In this document: one piece after another, positions 21,692 to 30,506 of the stretch
Layout: each line of letters opens with the position of its first letter
Position numbering within the stretch: the stretch's first letter is position 1
DNA from: a virus
Strand: one strand, 5' to 3'
Length of the DNA stretch: 44,948 nt
Virus record (IMG/VR): IMGVR_UViG_3300021142_001189
Coordinates: 1 to 44,948 of that record
Notes under the pieces: generated by a model
Databases searched by the model: none
Told to the model about the DNA's origin: nothing
The model's input: only the letters and a program-made list of their open reading frames with translations
Position numbers and translations under genes: made by a program

Positions 21692-21720
21692 ATTGTAGCA
21701 CCATGTGTAAATAATGTCAA
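21692..21720 (-). promoter_or_regulatory. Sigma70 promoter of the tRNA/IF-1 operon
   Basis: TTGACA (21715-21720), 17-base spacer, TACAAT (21692-21697) on the minus strand, a few bases before the tRNA-like gene. It overlaps the late-type promoter of the plus-strand cluster. Confidence 0.8.
21707..21713 (+). promoter_or_regulatory. Late promoter core variant (GTAAATA) before the radical SAM cluster
   Basis: TGTAAATA lies six bases before ATG 21720 (an ATG at 21714 immediately follows it). No Shine-Dalgarno is visible. The motif is interleaved with the early promoter on the other strand, a possible early/late switch point. Confidence 0.45.
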
Positions 21721-22679
21721 TGAACTTTAGCACAATACCACTCAAAGATATAACTCGTTTTGGACAACAAACTATGTTAGATCGTCCTTTATTTAACATT
21801 AGTTGGATATTGGGACGGTTTTGTAATTATAAATGTAGTTACTGTTGGCCTTATGCTAGAACTGACAAGCCAGATCACTTGCCGCTTGAAGTATATAAAT
21901 CTACTGTAGATGAGATTAAGCGCCAAGCACGAGCTAATGGGTTCAACCAGTTCCATTGGTCGTTCAGCGGAGGTGAGCCGACTGCTTATAAACAGTTACT
22001 CGATTTGATTAAACATTTAGATGAGACAGTAAGTCCCTACCAAAGTATACACATGACAACTAATTTGTCACCAGGATCTAAATGGTGGAAGAGCTGGTGT
22101 GATATCACAGGAAGCCTACAGCGTCGTAGTGTTACAGCCAGTTACCATTCTGAGTTTGCCAAAGAACAAGAGTTCGGTGATAAGTGTTTGCAGTTAATGA
22201 ATGAAACAGTTCATGTGACTGTTAACCAGGTTATGGTGCCAGAAAAGTTTTACGAAACTCTAGAACGCTGTGAACGCCTTCGTGCTCGCGGAATCAATGT
22301 TACACTAAAACCACAGAGCAATGATACTGCTACTGCTATTGTAGACGGATACAGCGAAGACATGATCAAGATCATGCAAGATGACTTCGCTCAGCAAGAA
22401 GGGTTCCAAATACGATTAACTGACGGGACTACTAACTATTACATAGATCAAGCCGAGCGATTTAATGCACTAGGATTTAATAGTTTCACCAATTGGACTT
22501 GTAATAGCGGCTATCAGAGTGTTATAATAAGAGGTAACGAGGTCAAGAGAGCATATAGCTGTCATGATACACCCTTAGGAACTTTGGAAAATTTTACTTT
22601 ATTTTCTAATCCTAAAAGATGTACAACACCTAGATGTGTTAGCTCAGCTGATAGCAAAATACCAAAATGTATAAATTAG
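21720..22679 (+). CDS. Radical SAM enzyme, companion type, first gene of the plus-strand cluster
   Basis: About 319 residues. CNYKCSYC is the CX3CX2C cluster site (cysteines about 35, 39 and 42) and FSGGEPTAYK the SAM-binding motif. The C-terminal region carries extra cysteines (NWTCNSGYQS, AYSCHD, RCTTPRC, KC), probably holding an auxiliary cluster. It belongs with the companion proteins at 6505, 26722 and 27739 but has no N-terminal-twitch partner directly before it. ATG 21720 lies six bases after a GTAAATA motif; ATG 21714 would add two residues. It overlaps the next gene by 13 bp. Confidence 0.9.
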   Translation: MNFSTIPLKDITRFGQQTMLDRPLFNISWILGRFCNYKCSYCWPYARTDKPDHLPLEVYKSTVDEIKRQARANGFNQFHWSFSGGEPTAYKQLLDLIKHLDETVSPYQSIHMTTNLSPGSKWWKSWCDITGSLQRRSVTASYHSEFAKEQEFGDKCLQLMNETVHVTVNQVMVPEKFYETLERCERLRARGINVTLKPQSNDTATAIVDGYSEDMIKIMQDDFAQQEGFQIRLTDGTTNYYIDQAERFNALGFNSFTNWTCNSGYQSVIIRGNEVKRAYSCHDTPLGTLENFTLFSNPKRCTTPRCVSSADSKIPKCIN

Positions 22680-23656
22680 AAGATATAAGAGATGTACATC
22701 TAGAACTAACTAGCAAATGTCAAGCACGTTGCCCTATGTGCCCACGGCGCATCAGCGGAGGTATACTCAATCCCCTAATAACTCTAAATGAAATAACTCT
22801 AGAACAATTTAAAGAATGGTTCCCAGTTACATTCATTCAACAGTTAGATAGTTTGTTCATGTGCGGAAATTTAGGTGATCCTATAATTGCACAAGACTGT
22901 TTAGAAATATTTCAATATCTGAGAGATACTAATCCTACAATTCGTCTAAGTATGCACACCAACGGTAGTGCTAGAAATAAATCATGGTGGCAATCTCTAG
23001 CAGAAACAAAAGTTAAAGTTACATTTGGTATTGATGGAAGTTTACAAATTACTCATAGTGCTTATAGAATAGGAACTGACTTAGATAAAATTTTAGAAAA
23101 TGCCCAAGCATTTATTACGGCTGGTGGCGATGCTCGATGGGACATGCTAGTGTTCGGGCATAACGAACATCAGATAGCTGCCTGCAGAAAACTTAGCGAA
23201 GACCTAGGCTTTACAGAATTTAGAACTAAACATACTAGTAGATTTACCGACGATAGTTTAACTGTATTAGACGATGCTGGCAAGCCTATGCATGTGTTGT
23301 TTCCTACAGAAACTAGTAAGGCAATGATTTCAAAAGTTAAAGAAGCACAAGAAGATCACTTGCCTACTATAAGCTGTAAGGCGCAAGCAACCCGCACACT
23401 TTATGTTAGCGGTACAGGTAATGTTAGCCCGTGCTGTTGGTTAGATTTAGAATGGTATCTACCTAATCACAAATCACGCATAGACTATATGAGCAAGATA
23501 GAAGAGTTCCCTAATCTGCATAATCAAACGTTTAAAGAAATTTTTGACAGCAACTTCTTTAGTAAGATACAAGGTTGTTGGACCGAAAACGGTCTAAGAG
23601 AATGTAGTAAACAATGCGGTAAGTTTAACAAGTCAGGAGCTCAATTTGTTAATTGA
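22667..23656 (+). CDS. Radical SAM/SPASM-type protein, tandem paralog 1
   Basis: A 329-residue protein. CQARCPMC (Cys18, 22, 25) is the radical SAM cluster site, close to the N-terminus, followed by RRISGG. The SPASM-like part has ISCKAQ, NVSPCCWLD and a C-terminal CWTENGLRECSKQCG. The GGEP-type motif is replaced by MCGNLGDP, as in other SPASM proteins acting on peptides or cofactors. A close relative lies two genes downstream (24235), with the methyltransferase-like gene between. The reaction is unknown; SPASM enzymes often modify peptides, but no precursor peptide is visible. Confidence 0.9.
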   Translation: MYKLEDIRDVHLELTSKCQARCPMCPRRISGGILNPLITLNEITLEQFKEWFPVTFIQQLDSLFMCGNLGDPIIAQDCLEIFQYLRDTNPTIRLSMHTNGSARNKSWWQSLAETKVKVTFGIDGSLQITHSAYRIGTDLDKILENAQAFITAGGDARWDMLVFGHNEHQIAACRKLSEDLGFTEFRTKHTSRFTDDSLTVLDDAGKPMHVLFPTETSKAMISKVKEAQEDHLPTISCKAQATRTLYVSGTGNVSPCCWLDLEWYLPNHKSRIDYMSKIEEFPNLHNQTFKEIFDSNFFSKIQGCWTENGLRECSKQCGKFNKSGAQFVN

Positions 23657-24242
23657 TACAGAACATTTGCATCACTGGATGCAAGCCATCCGCCAAAGTC
23701 CAGATCCTATAAGAACTATGGATGCATTTTGGTCTGGTCAACTTCGTAGCAAAGAATGGCTTATTAAGAATTTACGTAAACACGTTAATAAGGTTGTTAC
23801 TATAGACATACACGGAGGTTGGGTAGGCACTCTTGCTAGTATGCTGTTTCAAAGTGATATATACGTTACTTCCATTCGAAGTGTTGATATAGATCCTAGT
23901 TGTGAACCTATCGCTATTAATATGAACAAGCTGGAAGAAATACAAGGCAAGTTCAAAGCAGTTACAGCTGATATGTGTAGTATTCGCAGTGATGCGGATG
24001 TTATTATCAATACCAGCTGTGAGCATATAACACAAGAAGAATATGAACTATGGTTAAGCGGGCATCCGCAGAACAGCATTATAGTTTTGCAAAGTAACAA
24101 CTATCAAATACCAGAACATATTAGAATCGCCAATAGCTTAGAAGAATTTAAAGAACAAAGTAATTTAGACATTCTTTTTGCGGGCGAGTTGGAATTACCA
24201 TTATATACCCGCTGGATGCTTATAGGAAAGAAAAATGTTTAA
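23646..24242 (+). CDS. Small SAM-methyltransferase-like protein
   Basis: A 198-residue protein with a Rossmann-like pattern: VTIDIHGGWVGTLASML (glycine-rich motif I, about 52-67), SVDIDPSCEPIAINMN (acidic end of strand 2) and TADMCSIRSDADVIINTSCE. This resembles class I SAM-dependent methyltransferases, though the glycine motif is short. No ATG is available at the proper place; TTG 23646 lies 6 nt after CAGGAG, a good ribosome binding site, and overlaps the upstream gene. It lies between two paralogous SPASM radical SAM genes, so it probably acts on the same substrate. Confidence 0.7.
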   Translation: MLIDTEHLHHWMQAIRQSPDPIRTMDAFWSGQLRSKEWLIKNLRKHVNKVVTIDIHGGWVGTLASMLFQSDIYVTSIRSVDIDPSCEPIAINMNKLEEIQGKFKAVTADMCSIRSDADVIINTSCEHITQEEYELWLSGHPQNSIIVLQSNNYQIPEHIRIANSLEEFKEQSNLDILFAGELELPLYTRWMLIGKKNV

Positions 24243-25320
24243 CTTTAATGAACTTAAAAGTGTTCACGTGGAGATATCCAATCGATGCCAAGCGTCTTGT
24301 CCTATGTGCCCTCGTAACATACACGGCGGCATAGAAAATCCATTGTTGAATATAAACGAATGGACCTTAAGCGATTTTATAAAAATATTTCCAATAGATA
24401 TACTAGAGCAACTTGATACTATTAATTTCTGTGGAAACTTTGGCGATCCTTTAATGAACGCTGATCTTGTTGACATGTGCCAATATGTTAAAGACACCAC
24501 GCCCGATGTTAGGATTGAAATTCATACTAACGGTAGTTTGAGATCTTCTGCTTGGTGGAAAAATTTATACAATGCACTTCCTGTTCGCCATATAGTAGTA
24601 TTTGCGCTCGATGGGCTGGCAGATACACACAGTCTGTATCGTGTTGGTACTAACTATGATTTAATTTTAAAGAACGCTAAAACATTTATAGATGCAGGCG
24701 GACTTGCAGAATGGATGTTTATTAGATTTAAACACAACGAACATCAGGTCGGTGCCGCCGAGACTGTGGCTAAACAGATAGGATTTAAAAAATTTACGGT
24801 AAAAAACAGCAGACGACATGCTCGTCCATTTCCAGTAGTTGATAATCAGGGAACGGTTTTATATAATCTAGAACAGCCGTCTGACAGCACTGTTAAGTTT
24901 GTAAGTAAACAGGATATAGCAGGGCATCAAAATTGGCCTAATGCAGATAAGATCAATTGTGTGGCAATTAAAGATAAAGAATTGTTTATCGATGCACACT
25001 ATCAACTAAGCCCCTGCTGTATGATCGGTGCCTTCCTACATACAAACTACGATGTTGATTTATTAAAATCATATAATTTGTTTCAAGAGGATTCAGTCGT
25101 AGAGGAAGGTGAACGAGTACGACAGCAGGTTCTAGGATTTCCAAGATTAAACGTGTTAGAAACAGGATTACGTAAAATTGTTGAAACAGATCAGTGGCAA
25201 ACGATGTGGCAACAGAAGTGGCAGGAAAAATCTAGTTCAACTTGTATAATCATGTGCGGACCTCACAGTCCTTTTATAAGTATAGACAATCAAAAAATTA
25301 AGGTAGAGCAACATGGATAA
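24235..25320 (+). CDS. Radical SAM/SPASM-type protein, tandem paralog 2
   Basis: A 361-residue protein. CQASCPMC (Cys18, 22, 25) is followed by RNIHGG, matching paralog 1. FCGNFGDP replaces GGEP. SPASM-like cysteines occur in INCVAI, LSPCCMIG and CIIMCG near the C-terminus. It is about 30 residues longer than paralog 1 and shares the same ordering of elements (LHIHTNGS-like EIHTNGSLRS, YRVGTNYDLIL, RFKHNEHQVGAAE). Overlaps both neighbours by 8 bp, so translation is coupled. Confidence 0.9.
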   Translation: MFNFNELKSVHVEISNRCQASCPMCPRNIHGGIENPLLNINEWTLSDFIKIFPIDILEQLDTINFCGNFGDPLMNADLVDMCQYVKDTTPDVRIEIHTNGSLRSSAWWKNLYNALPVRHIVVFALDGLADTHSLYRVGTNYDLILKNAKTFIDAGGLAEWMFIRFKHNEHQVGAAETVAKQIGFKKFTVKNSRRHARPFPVVDNQGTVLYNLEQPSDSTVKFVSKQDIAGHQNWPNADKINCVAIKDKELFIDAHYQLSPCCMIGAFLHTNYDVDLLKSYNLFQEDSVVEEGERVRQQVLGFPRLNVLETGLRKIVETDQWQTMWQQKWQEKSSSTCIIMCGPHSPFISIDNQKIKVEQHG

Positions 25321-26725
25321 AGTATTTTGGATGAAACACGAAAACAGTGAACTAGCCAGTTGGCAACAACAGTTAGAGCAGGTAACTGGTACAGCATCAT
25401 TTTGTGTTATTCCATGGATACATCTTGCAACTAGACCCAACGGTGATGCACGTATCTGTTGTGTGGCAAATGCATCAGGATCGTATTCCGGAGATTATGG
25501 TGTAGGGCTTGTTAAGAAAGAAGACGGTGATCCTAGTAACTTCGGTAACGAATTACCTAGTCAAGTATTCAACAGCACCTACATGCGTTCTGTACGTAAA
25601 CTAATGCTAGAGGGAAAAATTCCTAGTAGCTGTACAAAATGTTTTGAAGAAGAGTCTAACGGAATTGTCAGCAAACGTATTTGGGAAACTGGTGCTTGGC
25701 ATTTAGATAAACTTGATATCCCCGAATTGATTAATAACACAGAAGAAGACGGCACTGTTCCTTATAAATTACAATACTTGGATCTTAGACTTGGACATAC
25801 TTGTAATTTAAAATGTATCATGTGTAGTCCGCATGACAGTAGTATGTGGGTGCCGGATCACAAAAAAGTATTTCCTATATTCCAAAGTCCTTTGATTAAA
25901 AAACAAATGGGTTGGGATCCGAAAGAATTTAATAACTACTGGCATGAGAACCCTGCCTTCTGGGAAGAAATCTATGCTCAGATACCTAATATTCGACAGT
26001 TGTATTTTGCTGGCGGTGAACCTTTGATCATTAAAGAACATAAGATTTTCTTAGAAGAGATTGTTCGCAGGGGCTACGCTGGACAAATACATCTGCGTTA
26101 TAATACAAATGTCTTAATGCTGGATGACTCAATTATTGAACTATGGAAAAATTTTAAAGTAGTTAAAGTTGGAGTAAGTTTGGATGGTATGGACGATCGC
26201 AATCACTACATACGTTTTCCAAGCGATTGGGATACCATTGTGCAAAATTTGCACAAACTAGACAACACTCCCGACAATATCCATGTTACTATTGCACTAG
26301 CCGCACAAATTTTAAACATCAAACATATTCCAGACTTTATAAAATGGAAAGTATCTAGCGGTTTTAAAAAGATAAACAAACAAGTAAATGCCAGCGGATA
26401 TACGCAAGGCGGCGGATTGATAGGTGTACATTTGTTGTGGATTCCTACATGGCTAAGTCTACGTGTTCTGCCCAAAGAAGACAAGTTAGAAGTTCGTAGA
26501 AAATTTGAAGAGCTTAAACTTTGGTTAGAAGAAAATAATAAAGATGACGAATCTCTAGGTAAGAACCCTTGGGGATGGAAACGTTGGGAAGGTATACTTG
26601 ATTGGATGGACGAAGAAGATGACACCCATCTGCTTCCGGATTTTAGAGAATATATTACTACTCTAGATCAACAACGCAAAACAGATTTTACTAAAACGTT
26701 CCCTGAGCTTGCTCATTTGCTATGA
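25313..26725 (+). CDS. N-terminal twitch domain radical SAM protein
   Basis: A 470-residue protein with the auxiliary-cluster part first: Cys31 in CVIPWIHLAT, Cys49/50 in ARICC, and Cys107/Cys110 in CTKCFEEE. The radical SAM site CNLKCIMC (Cys164, 168, 171) and FAGGEPLI follow. It is the longest of the three paralogs. A 4-bp overlap joins it to the companion radical SAM gene at 26722, as in the other two modules. Substrate unknown. Confidence 0.93.
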   Translation: MDKVFWMKHENSELASWQQQLEQVTGTASFCVIPWIHLATRPNGDARICCVANASGSYSGDYGVGLVKKEDGDPSNFGNELPSQVFNSTYMRSVRKLMLEGKIPSSCTKCFEEESNGIVSKRIWETGAWHLDKLDIPELINNTEEDGTVPYKLQYLDLRLGHTCNLKCIMCSPHDSSMWVPDHKKVFPIFQSPLIKKQMGWDPKEFNNYWHENPAFWEEIYAQIPNIRQLYFAGGEPLIIKEHKIFLEEIVRRGYAGQIHLRYNTNVLMLDDSIIELWKNFKVVKVGVSLDGMDDRNHYIRFPSDWDTIVQNLHKLDNTPDNIHVTIALAAQILNIKHIPDFIKWKVSSGFKKINKQVNASGYTQGGGLIGVHLLWIPTWLSLRVLPKEDKLEVRRKFEELKLWLEENNKDDESLGKNPWGWKRWEGILDWMDEEDDTHLLPDFREYITTLDQQRKTDFTKTFPELAHLL

Positions 26726-27759
26726 CACCTATAAAGATAGTATCAACTCAGCAATCTCACATCTTAGCAATAAGATGGAATCCTAATAATCTTTGTAATT
26801 ATAAGTGTGAGTATTGCTGGCCGGGCAGTAATGCCGGGGACTATCGATCTCCTGCCGATTTAGATCTTATCATTAAAAACTTTAATCATCTTATTGAACG
26901 TTATCGGACAAAGCTAGGCAAGACTAAAATACATCTTAGCCTTGCGGGCGGTGAACCTACTCTGTGGCGAGATCTTGCTGAGTTTATTGAAGCAGTTAAA
27001 AAAGAAAATGACATCTACTTTAGTTTGATCAGTAACGGTTCGAGAACATTGCGCTGGTGGAAAGAGTACGGACATTTAATAGACAATGCCCATTTGTCGT
27101 ATCATATATCGCAAGCAGATCCTGACCATATGATTGCTGTAGCAGATACGTTATTCGAACTTAATAAAAAAGTAACTGTTAAAGTCCTGATGGACAGGAA
27201 GCATTGGCAAGAGGGATTGGATGTCATTGACTATATGAAAAAGAATAGTCGTCACAAATGGATCCTTATGACTTGCGAAGTCATTGAACCAGAAGTATCA
27301 AGCATTAAAGGTATCAAAGTTATAGATGCGAGTGATATTCAACTGACAAGGAAACAAAAAAGTTTTTTAAAAAATCCATTGAAGCGGATTCCTGATCTAG
27401 TGTGGCTATGGAAAAATAGAAAACTTATATTTGGCGGCCAAATGCGCATCTATGAAAGTGTAGCGACTCTTGATAATGGCAAAACAATTAAAGCCAAATC
27501 TAATACCTATATTAATAAAAACTGGACCAGCTTCGAAGGTTGGAACTGTGACATAGGCTTAGATAATGTTTATATTAATTGGACTGGAGAAATACAAGGA
27601 TCGTGTCAGCAGACAATTTATGGATTAGATTATAGTTTCAACATTCTAGACAAAGACTTTGTAGCAAAGTTTGATCCTGAATTCAAATCATCTATATGTT
27701 CTATTAAGAACTGCTTGTGTAGTTGCGAAACACATCAATCAAAGTTTAGACTTAGTTAG
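26722..27759 (+). CDS. Radical SAM enzyme, companion type
   Basis: A 345-residue protein. CNYKCEYC (Cys25, 29, 32) and LAGGEPTLW identify the radical SAM domain. The C-terminal cysteines are arranged as GWNCDIGLDNVYI, GSCQQT, SSICSIKNCLCSC, which suggests one or two auxiliary clusters. It is coupled to the N-terminal-twitch gene upstream. Its 3' end overlaps by 21 bases the 3' end of the convergent radical SAM gene, without a terminator in between. Confidence 0.92.
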   Translation: MTPIKIVSTQQSHILAIRWNPNNLCNYKCEYCWPGSNAGDYRSPADLDLIIKNFNHLIERYRTKLGKTKIHLSLAGGEPTLWRDLAEFIEAVKKENDIYFSLISNGSRTLRWWKEYGHLIDNAHLSYHISQADPDHMIAVADTLFELNKKVTVKVLMDRKHWQEGLDVIDYMKKNSRHKWILMTCEVIEPEVSSIKGIKVIDASDIQLTRKQKSFLKNPLKRIPDLVWLWKNRKLIFGGQMRIYESVATLDNGKTIKAKSNTYINKNWTSFEGWNCDIGLDNVYINWTGEIQGSCQQTIYGLDYSFNILDKDFVAKFDPEFKSSICSIKNCLCSCETHQSKFRLS

Positions 27760-28641
27760 TGGGATATCTGCCGCGCAGGTACAGAAATTACGGTCACAAG
27801 TTACGGGTTCGCTAGGAGCAACGAAGTTGCCTTCATATATGTTGCCAAGACTACCACCGACTCTACAAGTCGCTCTGTGTACATCTCCGTCCCAATTTAT
27901 CATTAGGCTTTCTATACCTGCGTTGCAGGTCCAACCTTTAAATTGATTCTGATGATTCTTAATCATGTCATTAGCATGATACAATAGTTGTGCGTACTTG
28001 TCATCTAACCACACTACTGTATTTGCTTCAACTGTAGACTCCATTGATTTAATAAAATCTAAATCGTTAGCATTATATCTCATGTCGTCAAAGAGATCAT
28101 GATCTCCTTTGGTCCAGCGTATACGTCTAACAGTGTTTGGTATATTGCCTAACTGACATCTAGCTCTTAATTGCACTGCCGCAGGCATATGGTCGTGATG
28201 TGCCATTATCTGTGCTATAACTTTTACTGTTGATAATTTGTTAATGCTCTCTACTGTGTTGAATACACGTTTCCAATCATACTCTAAATGTATACTGAAT
28301 ACATATTGATCAACAGGAAGACCTGCATAGAATTTATACGGTCGTGTTCCATTAGTTGTTACGTTAATCCAACTGATGCCTACATGTTTAGCATACTTAA
28401 CTAGTTCGTCAAACTTAGGATGGACACAGGGCTCCCCTCCTGTGAAACTTAATCGAATAGGCTTACCCAATGTTACTAGTTTATCTATAGTAGATTTTAA
28501 AATTTCTATATCTGTGTGCTGGCTTGTGTTGTCGTGTATTTCACTAGGGCAGTAACTACAATCATAGTTACAGCGTTTGCCAAGATTCCATTCAATCTTA
28601 ATACTACCTTGATGCGGCCAACGGCTAGTTACTTTAAACAT
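27739..28641 (-). CDS. Radical SAM enzyme, companion type
   Basis: About 300 residues from ATG 28641, which overlaps the stop of the upstream gene by 8 bp (a longer frame to 28695 would overlap that gene by 62 bp). CNYDCSYC (Cys24, 28, 31) and FTGGEPCVH are present. The C-terminal pattern GWTCNAGIESLMI, ATCRVGGSLGNI, CDRNFCTC is nearly that of the protein at 6505-7533. It is the companion in module 3, pointing against module 2. Confidence 0.92.
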   Translation of the reverse strand: MFKVTSRWPHQGSIKIEWNLGKRCNYDCSYCPSEIHDNTSQHTDIEILKSTIDKLVTLGKPIRLSFTGGEPCVHPKFDELVKYAKHVGISWINVTTNGTRPYKFYAGLPVDQYVFSIHLEYDWKRVFNTVESINKLSTVKVIAQIMAHHDHMPAAVQLRARCQLGNIPNTVRRIRWTKGDHDLFDDMRYNANDLDFIKSMESTVEANTVVWLDDKYAQLLYHANDMIKNHQNQFKGWTCNAGIESLMINWDGDVHRATCRVGGSLGNIYEGNFVAPSEPVTCDRNFCTCAADIPLTKSKL

Positions 28642-29896
28642 AATCTTTAAACTCCATAGTAACATCTGTAAACGATTTACTGTTTCTACTAGCATCTAAT
28701 TTACGATTAAATTCTACACAGTCTCCCCACAGGATACTTTGATCAACAGCGTTGATATAATTGATGTTATCTTGTATTTGCCCTAGAGTATACGCTAGTA
28801 GTTCCGGATGTTGTTTGACCATTTTAAATTCTGAAACACGTAATTTAACTTCTTCCAATCTTTGAATAGCCAGCGCCTTTAAAGGTTTAGGTAGTACCTG
28901 TACACTTAACACTTTAGGATAGGATACTCGATGAGTGTGAAACACTATGCCAAGGTCGTTTAAAAAATATTCTATTATTTGATCTAATACCAGTACGTTA
29001 CTTACTTGAACAGTAACGGCTCCGACTATGCGGCTAATATTTGGTATAGTTTGTATCTGTCTAATATTGTTAATAAGTTCGGACCATCGAGCGTTAGAAC
29101 GCACATATTCGTAACTATCTCGAATTCCGTCTATACTAACGTTAACTGCGACTGATTTAAACTTAGGCCAATATTCCCAAACAGTACGATTACTTTTCCC
29201 AAGCATGGTTAAGTTAGTTGCATATTTAATTTCAATTTGGTCACCGTACGGTGCAAGCATATCTAATATGCGATAATGTTGTGGATCCATTAATGGCTCG
29301 CCGCCGGCAAACTCAACGCGACGGAAATAAGGCAGTAATTTTTCTAGGCTTGCCCACCATTCTGGACTATCTTGGAATTTGTCCAAGTGTGGTTTATTTT
29401 CTAAATCATGTTCTTCGACAATGGCATACATGATATTGTTTTCTGCCTTGTAATACTCTTTCACCACACTCCAGTCCTTCCAACTGGTACTGTCCATCGG
29501 ATGACACATACGGCAAGCAAGATTGCACAAATTGTTTAATTTTAGTTCTATAGTAGGAATTTCAAATGGCATGCTATAGTCGTCTTTTAAAGCGTCTAGC
29601 GCATTAGGGTACAAGTTAACCCTAGCTTCGGGTATTCGACCGATTATATGACGTTGTCGCAAGGATTCGACACCTTGATCTTCAAGGCTGAAACACTGAT
29701 CGCACTCCGGAGGACGTATGTTAGTAAGCACTGACTTACGTATACGTTTCATAGTGTCATTGTTCCAAATTTCTTCTAAGGATTGCTGTTGTATAAAACC
29801 AACAGGATGACTACGACAGCAGGCTTGCACAGCGCCATCTTCTCTAGTAGCTAATCCTGTAAACGGATGCATACAAAATGTTTTACTTTGTTCCAT
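28634..29896 (-). CDS. N-terminal twitch domain radical SAM protein
   Basis: A 420-residue protein. Auxiliary-cluster cysteines come first: Cys8 in FCMHPFTGL, Cys26/27 in VQACC, Cys65/68 in CDQCFSLED. The radical SAM site CNLACRMC (Cys124, 128, 131) and FAGGEPLMD follow. It is the third paralog and starts within the upstream SGNH hydrolase gene by 14 bp. It is followed by its companion gene. Confidence 0.93.
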   Translation of the reverse strand: MEQSKTFCMHPFTGLATREDGAVQACCRSHPVGFIQQQSLEEIWNNDTMKRIRKSVLTNIRPPECDQCFSLEDQGVESLRQRHIIGRIPEARVNLYPNALDALKDDYSMPFEIPTIELKLNNLCNLACRMCHPMDSTSWKDWSVVKEYYKAENNIMYAIVEEHDLENKPHLDKFQDSPEWWASLEKLLPYFRRVEFAGGEPLMDPQHYRILDMLAPYGDQIEIKYATNLTMLGKSNRTVWEYWPKFKSVAVNVSIDGIRDSYEYVRSNARWSELINNIRQIQTIPNISRIVGAVTVQVSNVLVLDQIIEYFLNDLGIVFHTHRVSYPKVLSVQVLPKPLKALAIQRLEEVKLRVSEFKMVKQHPELLAYTLGQIQDNINYINAVDQSILWGDCVEFNRKLDASRNSKSFTDVTMEFKDYV

Positions 29897-30506
29897 TGAT
29901 TATCTCGTATAGTGTTTCGGCAGCCTGTTGATGACTTGCTAGTCCGGGATGGCTATTATCCAACGCTTTATCTATCCTCGGCAACAGTTTGCCATTTATA
30001 AAATTTTCGGGTATTAGTGTAAAACTAGGCATTACATCGAGCACTTCTTGATGAGCACAAAAATGATGTTGATTTGATACTTTTGTTTTTAAATAAGATT
30101 CCGCGTGATGGATGTATAGTCCTGCTCTAACAGCCATGTCGTAGTCATTGTGTACATTAAAATAATTTTTAATAAATGCTGTATCTTTATGCCATGGACT
30201 AACTTTAATCGAAGTATCTATACCTAATATATTTTTCTTAAAAATACAATCCCTTACTACAAAAGTCCACCCAACTATTACAACATCTGTTTTTAATATA
30301 TCAAAACTTAAAATATCTTGTAATATTTGTATATTGCTATGTCCCGGTTTTGATTTATTAATAACTTCAGTACCTAACATATTTCCTAATATTTGCGGCC
30401 ATGCAAATTTACTAGGATTAGGTCCCGGCAGATCGGGCGGGATATGGCTGTCAGGTAATCCGTGCCCATACGTAAAACTATCACCAAACGCTATTAGCCT
30501 AGACAT
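29883..30506 (-). CDS. SGNH/GDSL hydrolase
   Basis: A 207-residue protein. FGDSFTYG has the nucleophile Ser10, and DNSHPG near residue 183 provides the Asp183-x-x-His186 pair. KPGHSNIQ fits the Gly/Asn blocks. SGNH enzymes act as esterases, acyltransferases or carbohydrate deacetylases. The target here is unknown but the fold fits acyl removal or transfer on a glycan. It overlaps the aminotransferase-like gene by 8 bp and is upstream of an N-terminal-twitch radical SAM gene. Confidence 0.85.
   Translation of the reverse strand: MSRLIAFGDSFTYGHGLPDSHIPPDLPGPNPSKFAWPQILGNMLGTEVINKSKPGHSNIQILQDILSFDILKTDVVIVGWTFVVRDCIFKKNILGIDTSIKVSPWHKDTAFIKNYFNVHNDYDMAVRAGLYIHHAESYLKTKVSNQHHFCAHQEVLDVMPSFTLIPENFINGKLLPRIDKALDNSHPGLASHQQAAETLYEIINGTK

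Noticed and set aside
23772-24100. Minus-strand reading frames over the methyltransferase-like gene
   Set aside because: The plus-strand frame has a good ribosome binding site, overlaps its neighbours as expected and shows a Rossmann pattern; the antisense frames do not.
28642-28695. Longer start for the companion radical SAM protein at 27739
   Set aside because: It would overlap the upstream gene by 62 bp; ATG 28641 gives an 8-bp overlap and directly precedes the conserved sequence.
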